Shown here in pieces: positions 6,943-14,366 of a DNA stretch of 32,231 bases. Position 1 is the stretch's first letter; each line of letters starts with the position of its first letter. Origin of the DNA: Microvirga calopogonii. Its GTDB lineage: Bacteria > Pseudomonadota > Alphaproteobacteria > Rhizobiales > Beijerinckiaceae. The translations under genes were made by a program, and so were the position numbers. Below the pieces are notes generated by a model. It searched no databases. It had not been told where the DNA came from and saw nothing but the letters and a program-made list of their open reading frames with translations. The stretch lies in contig NZ_QDGA01000051.1 in the NCBI RefSeq assembly GCF_003347665.1, positions 1 to 32,231 of the forward strand. Reading direction: 5' to 3'.

Positions 6943-8082
6943 TTACCACTCAGCAAGACTTCCATCGGGGTGGCGCCACACAGGGTTACGCCAGCGGTGC
7001 CGCTCCCTGTTCGCCTCGCGCACAGCCGCCTCGTCAATCTCAACCCCGAGCCCAGGGCCTGTCGGGATGGGCAAAAAGCCATCGGCGGGGGTCAACACAT
7101 CAGGATTCCTGACAAAGGACAGGAGATCATGCTCGACATTGTAATGAATACCGAGTGACATCTCCTGGATGACGACGTTCGGCGTACAGGCTGCAAGCTG
7201 CAGGCATGTCGCCAGGGCCAACGGTCCTAAGGGACAATGCGGTGCGACCGCAACATCGTACGCTTCAGCCATCGCAGCGATCTTGCGGCACTCGAGCAGC
7301 CCTCCGGCGTGGCTCAGGTCGGGCTGGATAATATCGACGGCACCCCGCTCCAAGAACAGCTTGAAGTCCCACCGTGAGTAAAGCCGCTCGCCCAGGGCGA
7401 TCGGAGTTGCGATCATCCTGCCAATCTGTGCCAACCCCTCTGGATTTTCCATGAGCAAGGGCTCTTCGATGAACAGTAAGCCCAGAGGATCAAGGAGTTT
7501 GGCGAGTTGTTTGGCCATTGGCTTGTGGACACGACCATGAAAGTCAAGACCAACATCCAAACCTTCCGCCTGCGCCGCGCGAATTCGCTCCACCACATCG
7601 GCGAGGATCTTAGGCGTCCCGAGAAAGTCGAGCTCTGCCGTGGCATTCATCTTGACAGCCGAGAAGCCCTGTTCACGTCTCGCACGGGCTGCGGCGGCAA
7701 TCTCACTTGGGCGGTCGCCGCCGATCCACGCGTAAGCGCGGATTTTCTCGCGCACCTGTCCCCCGAGCATCTCCCAGGCCGGCATCCCGAAAGCCCTGCC
7801 CTTCATATCCCACAGGGCCTGCTCAAGGCCCGCGAGCGCCGACATGAGAACAGGACCACCGCGATAAAATCCGCCGCGATAGGCGACCTGCCAGATGTCC
7901 TCGATTCGGCGGGCATCGTGGCCGATGAAGCGGTCGCGGAAGCTCTCGAATGCTCCATCGACCGCCTCAGCATGGCCCTCGAGGCTCGCTTCCCCCCAGC
8001 CGACAGCCCCGTCGTGGCTTTCAACGCGAACGAACAGCCAGCGCGGTGGGACATGGAAAGTTTCGATTCTGCTCAGCTTCAT
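6943..8082 (-). CDS. dgoD: D-galactonate dehydratase (enolase superfamily)
   Basis: A 379-residue protein that converts D-galactonate to 2-keto-3-deoxy-D-galactonate, the first step of the De Ley-Doudoroff galactonate pathway. It resembles E. coli DgoD (382 residues) along its length from memory: PPRWLFVRVE, YRGGFYRGGPVLMSA, AYAWIGGDRPS, SHAGGLLECRKIA and the final GSLAEW. Expected metal ligands are D180, E206 and E232. The catalytic histidines are H182 (LDFHGR) and H282 (APHCPLGP), each shifted by three from E. coli numbering. The start at 8082 is fixed by GGAGGT on the minus strand just upstream; earlier in-frame codons lack a site. The usual partners (dgoK, dgoA, dgoT, dgoR) are absent from this window. 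A GH1-like gene is divergent to it. Confidence 0.92.
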   Translation of the reverse strand: MKLSRIETFHVPPRWLFVRVESHDGAVGWGEASLEGHAEAVDGAFESFRDRFIGHDARRIEDIWQVAYRGGFYRGGPVLMSALAGLEQALWDMKGRAFGMPAWEMLGGQVREKIRAYAWIGGDRPSEIAAAARARREQGFSAVKMNATAELDFLGTPKILADVVERIRAAQAEGLDVGLDFHGRVHKPMAKQLAKLLDPLGLLFIEEPLLMENPEGLAQIGRMIATPIALGERLYSRWDFKLFLERGAVDIIQPDLSHAGGLLECRKIAAMAEAYDVAVAPHCPLGPLALATCLQLAACTPNVVIQEMSLGIHYNVEHDLLSFVRNPDVLTPADGFLPIPTGPGLGVEIDEAAVREANRERHRWRNPVWRHPDGSLAEW

Positions 8083-8708
8083 CAGGCACCTCCAAGGGCG
8101 CTCTCGCTCAGGCGTGCAACCACACACTCGAAGAATCTGCAGCCTTCTTCTTCCAAACAATGTGGATCAGCATCGCCTCTGGCAAGGCCAAATGATGCAA
8201 TGGGCTGAGCTCGCTGACAGCAGCGCAACCTCGGGCGCTGGGAAACGAACAATACGCCAATAGATTATATACCACAAAGGCCGGTCCCCGACCTCTTGAC
8301 CATCTTGCCGTTCCGCAAGGGGGATGTCGGGCGATCTCCTCGACCCTGGTCTATAGCACATCGAACGGTTCCATGGTGCCATATAGTCGAGATAGATTGC
8401 CAAGAGCCGGTCTGTGACGTGCTTTCAACGGCTCAATTCTTAGACGAGTGCTTTAAGGAACAGGACGAGGCAGCGCATGTCCCTGATCCGTACTCCCACG
8501 AAAGCGGAGAGTCGTGCCAGAACCTCGCACGCGACTCCATCCTGCTTTGCCAATGGCTGCCTGTCCTTGAGCCTTACGCAGGCCTCTAGTCCTGATGGTG
8601 CACCGCTCCAACCGGCTGCCGATCGAGACGGGGCCCCACCGATAACCGCCCCAACGGGACCCGAGCGACACGATCATGCGGTTCCCGCATGCTGAAGGAG
8701 AGAGGCCT
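8083..8708. other. Divergent intergenic region between dgoD and the GH1-like gene
   Basis: A 626-base gap with no supported gene. On the minus strand a perfect TATAAT (8269-8264) sits within TGGTATATAATC. It could be a -10 element or part of an operator for a GntR-type sugar-acid regulator, which often bind TGGTATA-like sequences. I see no consensus -35 at 17-base spacing. On the plus strand AAGGAGA just upstream of 8709 is the ribosome-binding site of the glycosidase gene. The long gap may contain regulatory DNA or a decayed gene. Confidence 0.35.
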
Positions 8709-10073
8709 ATGAACAATGTCGTACGCAACCACTCGTCTTCGGCTCGCTCCGATCGCCAGCCAACCAGGCCCCCCCTGTTCCTGTTCGCGACCGGGGTTGA
8801 GAACAGCTATCCCACAATCCAGAACGGCCGCGTACGCCGGGACGAGATGGAGGAGTGCGGCCACTATCGCTTGTGGGAGCGGGACTTCGATCTTCTTGAC
8901 GAGTTGGGCATCCGCTTCCTGCGCTATGGCCCGCCCCTGTACCGGACGTTCCTCGGTCAGGGCCAATACGACTGGGAATTCGCCGACCAGACATTCGCCC
9001 GGCTCAAGGAGCGGGACATCGTTCCGATCGTCGACCTATGCCATTTCGGTGTGCCGGACTGGATCGGCACCTTTCAGAACCCGGACTTCCCTGCCCTCTT
9101 CGCCGAGTACGCCAGCGCCTTCGCACACCGCTTCCCCTGGGTCCAACTCTACACCCCCGTCAACGAGATGTTCATCTGCGCCACGTTCTCGGCGGCGACC
9201 GGGTACTGGAACGAGCAGCTAAAAACCGATCAGGGTTTCGTCACCGCGCTCAAACACATTGTCAGGGCCAACGTGTTGGCTATGTATGCCATTCTGGAGG
9301 AGCGGCCCGACGCGATCTTCATCCAGAGCGAATCGTCCGAGTATTTCCACCCCGAGCGCCCGCAAGCGATCAAGCCCGCGGAGATCCAGAATGCACGACG
9401 ATTTCTCTCCCTCGACCTGAACTACGGCCGTCCGGTCAACTCCGAGATGCACGAGTTCCTGCTCGATAACGGCATGACCCGGGAGGAATATCACTTCTTC
9501 CTCGAGGACAACCTGCGCCACCACTGCATCATGGGCAACGACTTCTATCATTCGAATGAGCACCGTGTGGACTCCCACGGCCAGATCCGGCCCGCCGGAG
9601 AGGTGTTCGGCTATGACGAGATCACGCGCCAGTATCACGACCGCTATGGCCTGCCGGTCATGCACACCGAGACCAACTTCGATCAGGGCCCAGAGGGCGA
9701 CGAGGCTATCGACTGGCTCTGGAAGCAATGGGCCAACGTCCTGCGCGTGCGCAACAATCGCGTCCCCATCGTCGGCTTCACCTGGTACTCGCTCACGGAC
9801 CAGATCGACTGGGACGTTGCCCTTCGCGAGCAGCGAGGCCATGTGAATCCGCGTGGGCTGTTTGATCTCGACCGTAACATCCGGCCTGTCGGGGAAGCGT
9901 ACAAGAGACTCCTGTTCCAATGGCGCGAGGTATTGCCGACGCAAAGCGTGTGCCTGTTCGTACCGGTCGTATTGCCGAGCGAGTATGACGAACCCATGGC
10001 GGTGCGACGGCGCGAGGGATGGCGCCGGTACTATCACCGAGAGATGAGAGCGAAGCCTAGGGCGGGCACTTAG
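8709..10073 (+). CDS. GH1-like glycoside hydrolase (clan GH-A)
   Basis: A 454-residue TIM-barrel glycosidase. The candidate acid/base is E153 in LYTPVNEMF, corresponding to the GH1 TFNEP motif. The candidate nucleophile is E321 in VMHTETNFD, corresponding to ITENG. Both lie at strand ends as in clan GH-A. Other barrel segments are FDLLDELGIRFLRYG, DIVPIVDLCHFGVPDW and VGFTWYSLTDQIDWD. AAGGAGA about 8 bases before ATG 8709 decides the start; an upstream ATG at 8676 lacks a site. There is no signal peptide, so it is cytoplasmic. The sequence resembles the GH1-like half of proteins in which this domain is fused to an RmlD-like sugar-nucleotide reductase, but no second domain is present. Substrate unknown. 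A link to galactosides is suggested only by neighbouring dgoD. Confidence 0.75.
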   Translation: MNNVVRNHSSSARSDRQPTRPPLFLFATGVENSYPTIQNGRVRRDEMEECGHYRLWERDFDLLDELGIRFLRYGPPLYRTFLGQGQYDWEFADQTFARLKERDIVPIVDLCHFGVPDWIGTFQNPDFPALFAEYASAFAHRFPWVQLYTPVNEMFICATFSAATGYWNEQLKTDQGFVTALKHIVRANVLAMYAILEERPDAIFIQSESSEYFHPERPQAIKPAEIQNARRFLSLDLNYGRPVNSEMHEFLLDNGMTREEYHFFLEDNLRHHCIMGNDFYHSNEHRVDSHGQIRPAGEVFGYDEITRQYHDRYGLPVMHTETNFDQGPEGDEAIDWLWKQWANVLRVRNNRVPIVGFTWYSLTDQIDWDVALREQRGHVNPRGLFDLDRNIRPVGEAYKRLLFQWREVLPTQSVCLFVPVVLPSEYDEPMAVRRREGWRRYYHREMRAKPRAGT

Positions 10074-10129
10074 CCAGGAGGCGTCCTATGTGACAACGCG
10101 ATCCCGCTCCACACGGAGCGTGTCCGAGG

Positions 10130-10160
10130 CTGGAGAGCATAAGGTTCGGGGGGCAGTTTG
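10130..10160 (+). repeat. Third copy of the CTGGAGAGCAT arm
   Basis: CTGGAGAGCAT at 10130-10140 is followed by AAGGTTCGGGGGGCAG, matching the arms of the element at 6664-6806. A weakly inverted CCCTTAT occurs at about 10216-10222, but the outer part of a second arm is missing. This copy therefore looks truncated at the start of the decayed gene that follows. The gap 10074-10221 holds nothing else I recognise. Confidence 0.5.
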
Positions 10161-10221
10161 ATAACGGATCGGCAATACAAGGTCCCCGGCCAGACGAAAC
10201 AAGGCTGCGGGACACCCTTAT

Positions 10222-11023
10222 TTGCCAAAGCGCACCCCATCCAAACCCGAGCCGCCTGATCCTTCCCCAGCTCCGGAGATTCTGCAGTTCAAGGTCTAGC
10301 TGCCCGGAATCAGTCCCATGATCTGGCGGCGGGTTCAGGTCCCGGCCAGCATGACCCTGCGGGAGCTGCACGGTGTCATCCAGGTCGTGATGGGCTGGGG
10401 GCATCCACCTGTTCCAGTTCACGCTCCGGGCCAGACGGTTCGGCTCTCTGGAGTTGGCGGCCCCGTCTCCGGATATCCCACTCTCCGGGCTTCGCCTCCG
10501 TCTGGGTACCCGCTTTCGCTACGCGTACGATCTCAATGGTCCTTGGGAGCATGAGGTGCGCCTTGAGAGCCGGCATGAGGCTGACCCTCAGAGGACCTAT
10601 CCCATTTGCCTGGACGGGGATGGATCCTGCCCACCGGAGGACTGCGGCGGGGTGCCCGGTTTTCTGGCCCGGCGTGAGGCCTGGATCGCTCCAGAAGCTG
10701 GTTATGATTTCGCTGTCCCGGCCGGTTTCATTGATCAGCTTGCTTTGAAGCGAAGCACAGGCGCTTCCATCGACGCTGAGGAGATCAACGACGTTCAGGA
10801 GGCTCTGGAGCGCCTTGAGGTGCTCCGCGAGACCCATCTCATCATGGGAATCCTGCACGACAGCGGCCTCGCGGGCAGTCTCGATCTGGTCGAACTCAAC
10901 CCATTTCTCGACGAGCGTGGCCGCACGGCCCTGCTCATGGTTGATCTTGTCGCGAGCCCGATGGGATGGCGTGTTCTCGACCGTCCGACCCAGAGCTATC
11001 GTTATACGCCCAGAATCGATTGA
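10222..11023 (+). pseudogene. Plasmid pRiA4b ORF-3-like protein, inactivated
   Basis: The translation matches the pRiA4b ORF-3 family: PMIWRRVQVPASMTLRELHGVIQVVMGW, then HLFQFTLRARRFGS, FRYAYDLNGPWEHEVRLE, YPICLDGDGSCPPEDCGG and a C-terminal helical part. It is broken by two lesions. A TAG at 10297-10299 lies in the otherwise continuous ILQFKV-LPGISP stretch. A +1 frameshift lies at about 10400-10408, where GGGCATCCACCTG replaces the expected in-frame sequence. A possible original start is TTG at 10222, in frame with the first part. The 3' part (10454-11023) remains open for 189 codons and could be read from an internal ATG, but it lacks the N-terminal motif. Function of the family is unknown. 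Confidence 0.8.
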
Positions 11024-11175
11024 CCCGATCAAGGCTCTGTCGGCCGGTTCCGGCTTATGGCATGATTGAGCTCTGAATTGCCTCGCATTCGTAACATCGG
11101 TGATGCTGCATTGATTAGGCTGCGTGGGATGCGCCAAAAGCGTGCTCTTTCTACGCAACAACAGCGAGGGCCGTC

Positions 11176-12537
11176 ATGACCGCTGGAAGACCGAAGGTCG
11201 CGATCGTCGGGGCAGGATTCGGCGGGTTGACAGCGGCTCAATCCCTGGCGCGCGTTCCTGTCGATGTGACGATCATCGACAGGCACAACTACCATTATTT
11301 CCAGCCTTTACTCTATCAGGTCGCCACGGCCGCCCTGTCACCGGCCGACATCGCTTGGCCGATCCGCGGCATTCTCAGACGCCAGAAGAACACGACGGTG
11401 CTCCTGGCGAATGTGACCAGCATCGATGCCGATGCGCGTATTATCCATGCGGGATCGATAAGTGTTCCATATGACTATCTCGTCCTCGCGACAGGCGCCA
11501 CGCATTCCTATTTCGGACATTCGGAATGGGCTTCCGTCGCCCCGGGACTGAAGCAAATCGAGGATGCGACGGCCATCCGCCGAAAGGTCCTTCTCGCCTT
11601 CGAGCGCGCAGAACTGACCGACAATCATGACGAGCAGCGCCGTCTGCTGACCTTCGTGGTCGTGGGCGGCGGCCCCACCGGCGTCGAATTGGCCGGAGCC
11701 ATAGCCGAAGTGGCTCATCATGCCCTGCCGGCCGAATTCCGGCGGATCGACCCGCATGCCGCCCGGGTGATCCTGATTGAGGCAGGGCCCCGCCTGCTGC
11801 CGACATTTCCCGAGGATCTCTCGGCCTATGCCCACAGGGCCCTGGAAAGCATGGGCGTGGAGGTCAGGACCCTGGCGCGGGTGACGGATTGTGACAAGGC
11901 CGGGGTCGATCTGGAGGGGACACGGATCCAGGCCGGCACGATCATATGGGCCGCCGGCGTGGTGGCCTCTCCTGCCGCCGAGTGGCTTGGAGCCGAACGG
12001 GATCGTGCCGGGCGGGTCAAGGTCGAGCCCGATCTGACGATTCCGGGCAGGCCCGAGATCTTCGTGATCGGCGACACTGCATCAGTGGCCGATGCGACTG
12101 GAAGGACAGTGCCCGGGATTGCGCCGGCGGCCAAGCAGATGGGTCGCTATGTGGCCGATGTGATTGCCTCGAATGTCGAGAACAGGACCTCGCCTGGACC
12201 TTTCCGGTATCGCCATCAAGGCGACCTTGCCGCCATCGGGCGCAAGGCCGCCGTCGTGAAGCTCAATTCCATTCATCTCACGGGCTTCATCGGCTGGCTG
12301 TTCTGGGGCTTCGCGCATATCTACTTCCTGATCGGGCTGCGCAACCGCGCCGTCGTGGCGTTCAGCTGGCTGTGGAATTACCTGACCTATCAGCGGGGAG
12401 CGCGCCTCATCATCAATAGCCCCGACACGCAGAGAATGGCCCGGGATGAAAAGATGCGGCCCCTACCCACTTCCGTCGAGGTGAGCCACAGGCCTGGTCG
12501 AGATCAGCCCCGTGCCGGCCGGGCCGACTGGCGATAA
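11176..12537 (+). CDS. ndh: Type II NADH dehydrogenase (NDH-2)
   Basis: A 453-residue flavoprotein that oxidises NADH and reduces quinone at the inner face of the membrane without pumping protons. The FAD-binding Rossmann motif is VGAGFGG (residues 11-17). RHNYHYFQPLLYQVATAALSP is the characteristic NDH-2 segment. The NADH-binding motif is VVGGGPTGVELAG (about 162-174), and the second FAD contact is IFVIGDTASV. The C-terminal LTGFIGWLFWGFAHIYFLIG and following aromatic helix are the usual membrane anchor. The start is supported by a GAGG-type site about 6 bases upstream. It is monocistronic. NDH-2 typically gives respiratory flexibility under redox stress. It could instead be another member of the pyridine-nucleotide disulfide reductase family, but the quinone-pocket segment favours NDH-2. 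Confidence 0.9.
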   Translation: MTAGRPKVAIVGAGFGGLTAAQSLARVPVDVTIIDRHNYHYFQPLLYQVATAALSPADIAWPIRGILRRQKNTTVLLANVTSIDADARIIHAGSISVPYDYLVLATGATHSYFGHSEWASVAPGLKQIEDATAIRRKVLLAFERAELTDNHDEQRRLLTFVVVGGGPTGVELAGAIAEVAHHALPAEFRRIDPHAARVILIEAGPRLLPTFPEDLSAYAHRALESMGVEVRTLARVTDCDKAGVDLEGTRIQAGTIIWAAGVVASPAAEWLGAERDRAGRVKVEPDLTIPGRPEIFVIGDTASVADATGRTVPGIAPAAKQMGRYVADVIASNVENRTSPGPFRYRHQGDLAAIGRKAAVVKLNSIHLTGFIGWLFWGFAHIYFLIGLRNRAVVAFSWLWNYLTYQRGARLIINSPDTQRMARDEKMRPLPTSVEVSHRPGRDQPRAGRADWR

Positions 12538-12575
12538 TCGCCGCTGACCTTTCCGAGGAGCAGAACCATGTCCGG

Positions 12576-12824
12576 CTATTCGCCGCCGCTCCCGCGGTAA
12601 GCTCTGCGGTGAATTGCGTCAAAGCCACGGTCGGTTGGTTCGATCGTCCCGGCATCGGGTGCGGTGACGTAGCCGAGATGAGTCAGCTCGGACACCGCCA
12701 CGATCACCAAGGGGTCCGCCCCGAAATGCGCATCCAGCGTGGCCATGGTGACGCGAGCTCCCGGTCTGCGATGCGTGTCCCGAAAATAATCGAGAATTTC
12801 GCATGCCGTCTCGTCCAGTTCCAT
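12576..12824 (-). CDS. Small winged-helix-like hypothetical protein
   Basis: An 82-residue soluble protein with GGAGGA about 8 bases upstream of ATG 12824. The helical N-terminus (ETACEILDYFRDTHRRPGARV), the MATLDAHFG helix, VIVAVSELTHLGYVT and a short strand (GTIEPTDRGFDAI) follow the helix-helix-wing order of small MarR- or Mrr-like winged helices. DNA binding is only an inference from this order. No family is recognised. It sits between the convergent ndh gene and the reductase gene on the same strand, 89 bases downstream of nothing in particular, and is probably transcribed on its own. Confidence 0.6.
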   Translation of the reverse strand: MELDETACEILDYFRDTHRRPGARVTMATLDAHFGADPLVIVAVSELTHLGYVTAPDAGTIEPTDRGFDAIHRRAYRGSGGE

Positions 12825-12913
12825 TTGAGAATCCTCCGATCCTCTCCCTATGCGAATGAACCCTGTTTTGTTTTAACGATCACACTTGGCTCCCGTTTGC
12901 CTTGACGGATCAA

Positions 12914-14005
12914 TCATCCGCGCGAAGCTTGAAGAGATCCGGGTATTGCCGCGGCCGCGAGCGAAGGTACTGCGGCGCCGAAATGCGCGGCGGCATGCCA
13001 GGGCCAGCGCGGATCGTAGAGAGCAGCGCGGGCAAGGGCGATCAGATCGGCATCGCCCGTGACGAGAATGGACTCCGCCTGCACGTAATCCGTGATGAGG
13101 CCCACGGCGATGACGGGCATCCCAACGGATTTCAGCGCGCGGGCGAGCGGCACCTGATAGCTCGGTCCCACGGGGATATTCTGGGCCGGTGTCAGCCCGC
13201 CGCTCGAGACATGGATCGCACTGCATCCGCGTGCCTTGAGGGCTCGCGCGAATTCCTCCGTCTCTTCGATCGTCCAACCGCCCTCGGCCCAATCCGTGCC
13301 CGAGACGCGCACCGTCACCGGGCGCTCGGCCGGGAACGCGGCGCGAACGGCATCGAAGACCTCGAGCGGGAAGCGCATCGGATTGTCGAGGGAGCCGCCA
13401 TACCCGTCGTCCCGCTGGTTGGACAACGGAGACAGGAGCTGGTGAAGCAGGTAGCCGTGGGCAAGGTGAATCTGAGCGGCAGCGAGGCCGAGGCGCGCTG
13501 CGCGTCTGGCCGCGTCGGCAAAGGCCTTCCGCACCCGTGCAAGACCATCGTGATCGAGAGCCTTGGGCGGCACCTCGCCGGCCACTTGAGGGATCGCCGA
13601 GGGAGCCTCCGTCTGCCAGCCGTTGACGTGATCGCGCGAAATCTGCCTTCCGCCCTTCCAGGGAACCTCCGTGGACGCCTTGCGCCCGGCATGGCCCAGC
13701 TGAATCGCAATCGGCATATCGGACCAGCGGCGGATGCCGTCGAGGACGCGGCGCATGGCTGCCTCGCACTCGTCCGAATAGAGGCCGACATCCCCGTAGG
13801 TTATTCGGCCCTCGGGTGAAACGGCCGTCGCCTCGATGGTCAGGAGCGCAGCGCCCGAGAGCGCGAGCTGGCCCAGATGGATCAGGTGCCAGTCGTTCAT
13901 GCAACCGTTCTCGGCCGAGTACTGGCACATGGGCGCGATGACGATCCGGTTGGCGAGTTCGAGGTCTCCGACCCGGAAGGGCGTAAACAGCTTCGCGTGC
14001 GACAT
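12914..14005 (-). CDS. Old-yellow-enzyme reductase (YqjM class, NADH:flavin oxidoreductase)
   Basis: A 363-residue FMN-dependent TIM-barrel enzyme that reduces activated C=C bonds such as enones and nitro compounds using NAD(P)H. Class-III (YqjM-like) hallmarks are APMCQYS with redox-tuning Cys27 near the FMN, QLGHAGRKAS, the substrate-binding pair in IHLAHGYLLHQLLSPLSN, RDDGYGGS, VRVSGTDW and phosphate-binding AVGLITD. A GAGG-type site lies about 7 bases upstream of the ATG at 14005. It is a lone gene divergent from the disaggregase gene. The physiological substrate is unknown. The family is often linked to detoxification of electrophiles. Confidence 0.9.
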   Translation of the reverse strand: MSHAKLFTPFRVGDLELANRIVIAPMCQYSAENGCMNDWHLIHLGQLALSGAALLTIEATAVSPEGRITYGDVGLYSDECEAAMRRVLDGIRRWSDMPIAIQLGHAGRKASTEVPWKGGRQISRDHVNGWQTEAPSAIPQVAGEVPPKALDHDGLARVRKAFADAARRAARLGLAAAQIHLAHGYLLHQLLSPLSNQRDDGYGGSLDNPMRFPLEVFDAVRAAFPAERPVTVRVSGTDWAEGGWTIEETEEFARALKARGCSAIHVSSGGLTPAQNIPVGPSYQVPLARALKSVGMPVIAVGLITDYVQAESILVTGDADLIALARAALYDPRWPWHAAAHFGAAVPSLAAAAIPGSLQASRG

Positions 14006-14366
14006 GGACTGCCTCTTCGGTTGCAGATGGGTATCGTCGTCAGGAACTCAGTGGCTCTGAAACGCTCCTCCGGCCGAAAAGGTCTGCTCCCTCGTGGTCC
14101 GGATAGATGACCATGACGGAAGAATCATGTCTCAGGTTCAACGACCGGTTTTGCCCAGCCGATCTGTTCGGACTATCATATCGGCCGTTTCTGATTTGCG
14201 TTGGAGAATCATCCTAGATCGTAATCTCCCCAGGAACCGCCCGATCTGCGTAACGGCCGGAGCGACCGCTAGCGATGAATGACCACTCCGAAGTCGTGCG
14301 CCGGGTCGAACGCCTACGGAATTGACGACACCCACCGCACGAGAGAGTCAGCATGGAGGAAAGACC

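Noticed and set aside
12873..13928. A 351-codon open frame overlapping the reductase gene
   Set aside because: It is in another frame on the same strand as a complete old-yellow-enzyme gene with all motifs. Its arginine- and proline-rich composition is typical of a shadow.
14100..14366. A sigma-32 type heat-shock promoter before clpG
   Set aside because: A CTTG/CCCCAT pair with proper spacing is not visible. CTCCCCAGG at 14226-14234 is not accompanied by a -35.
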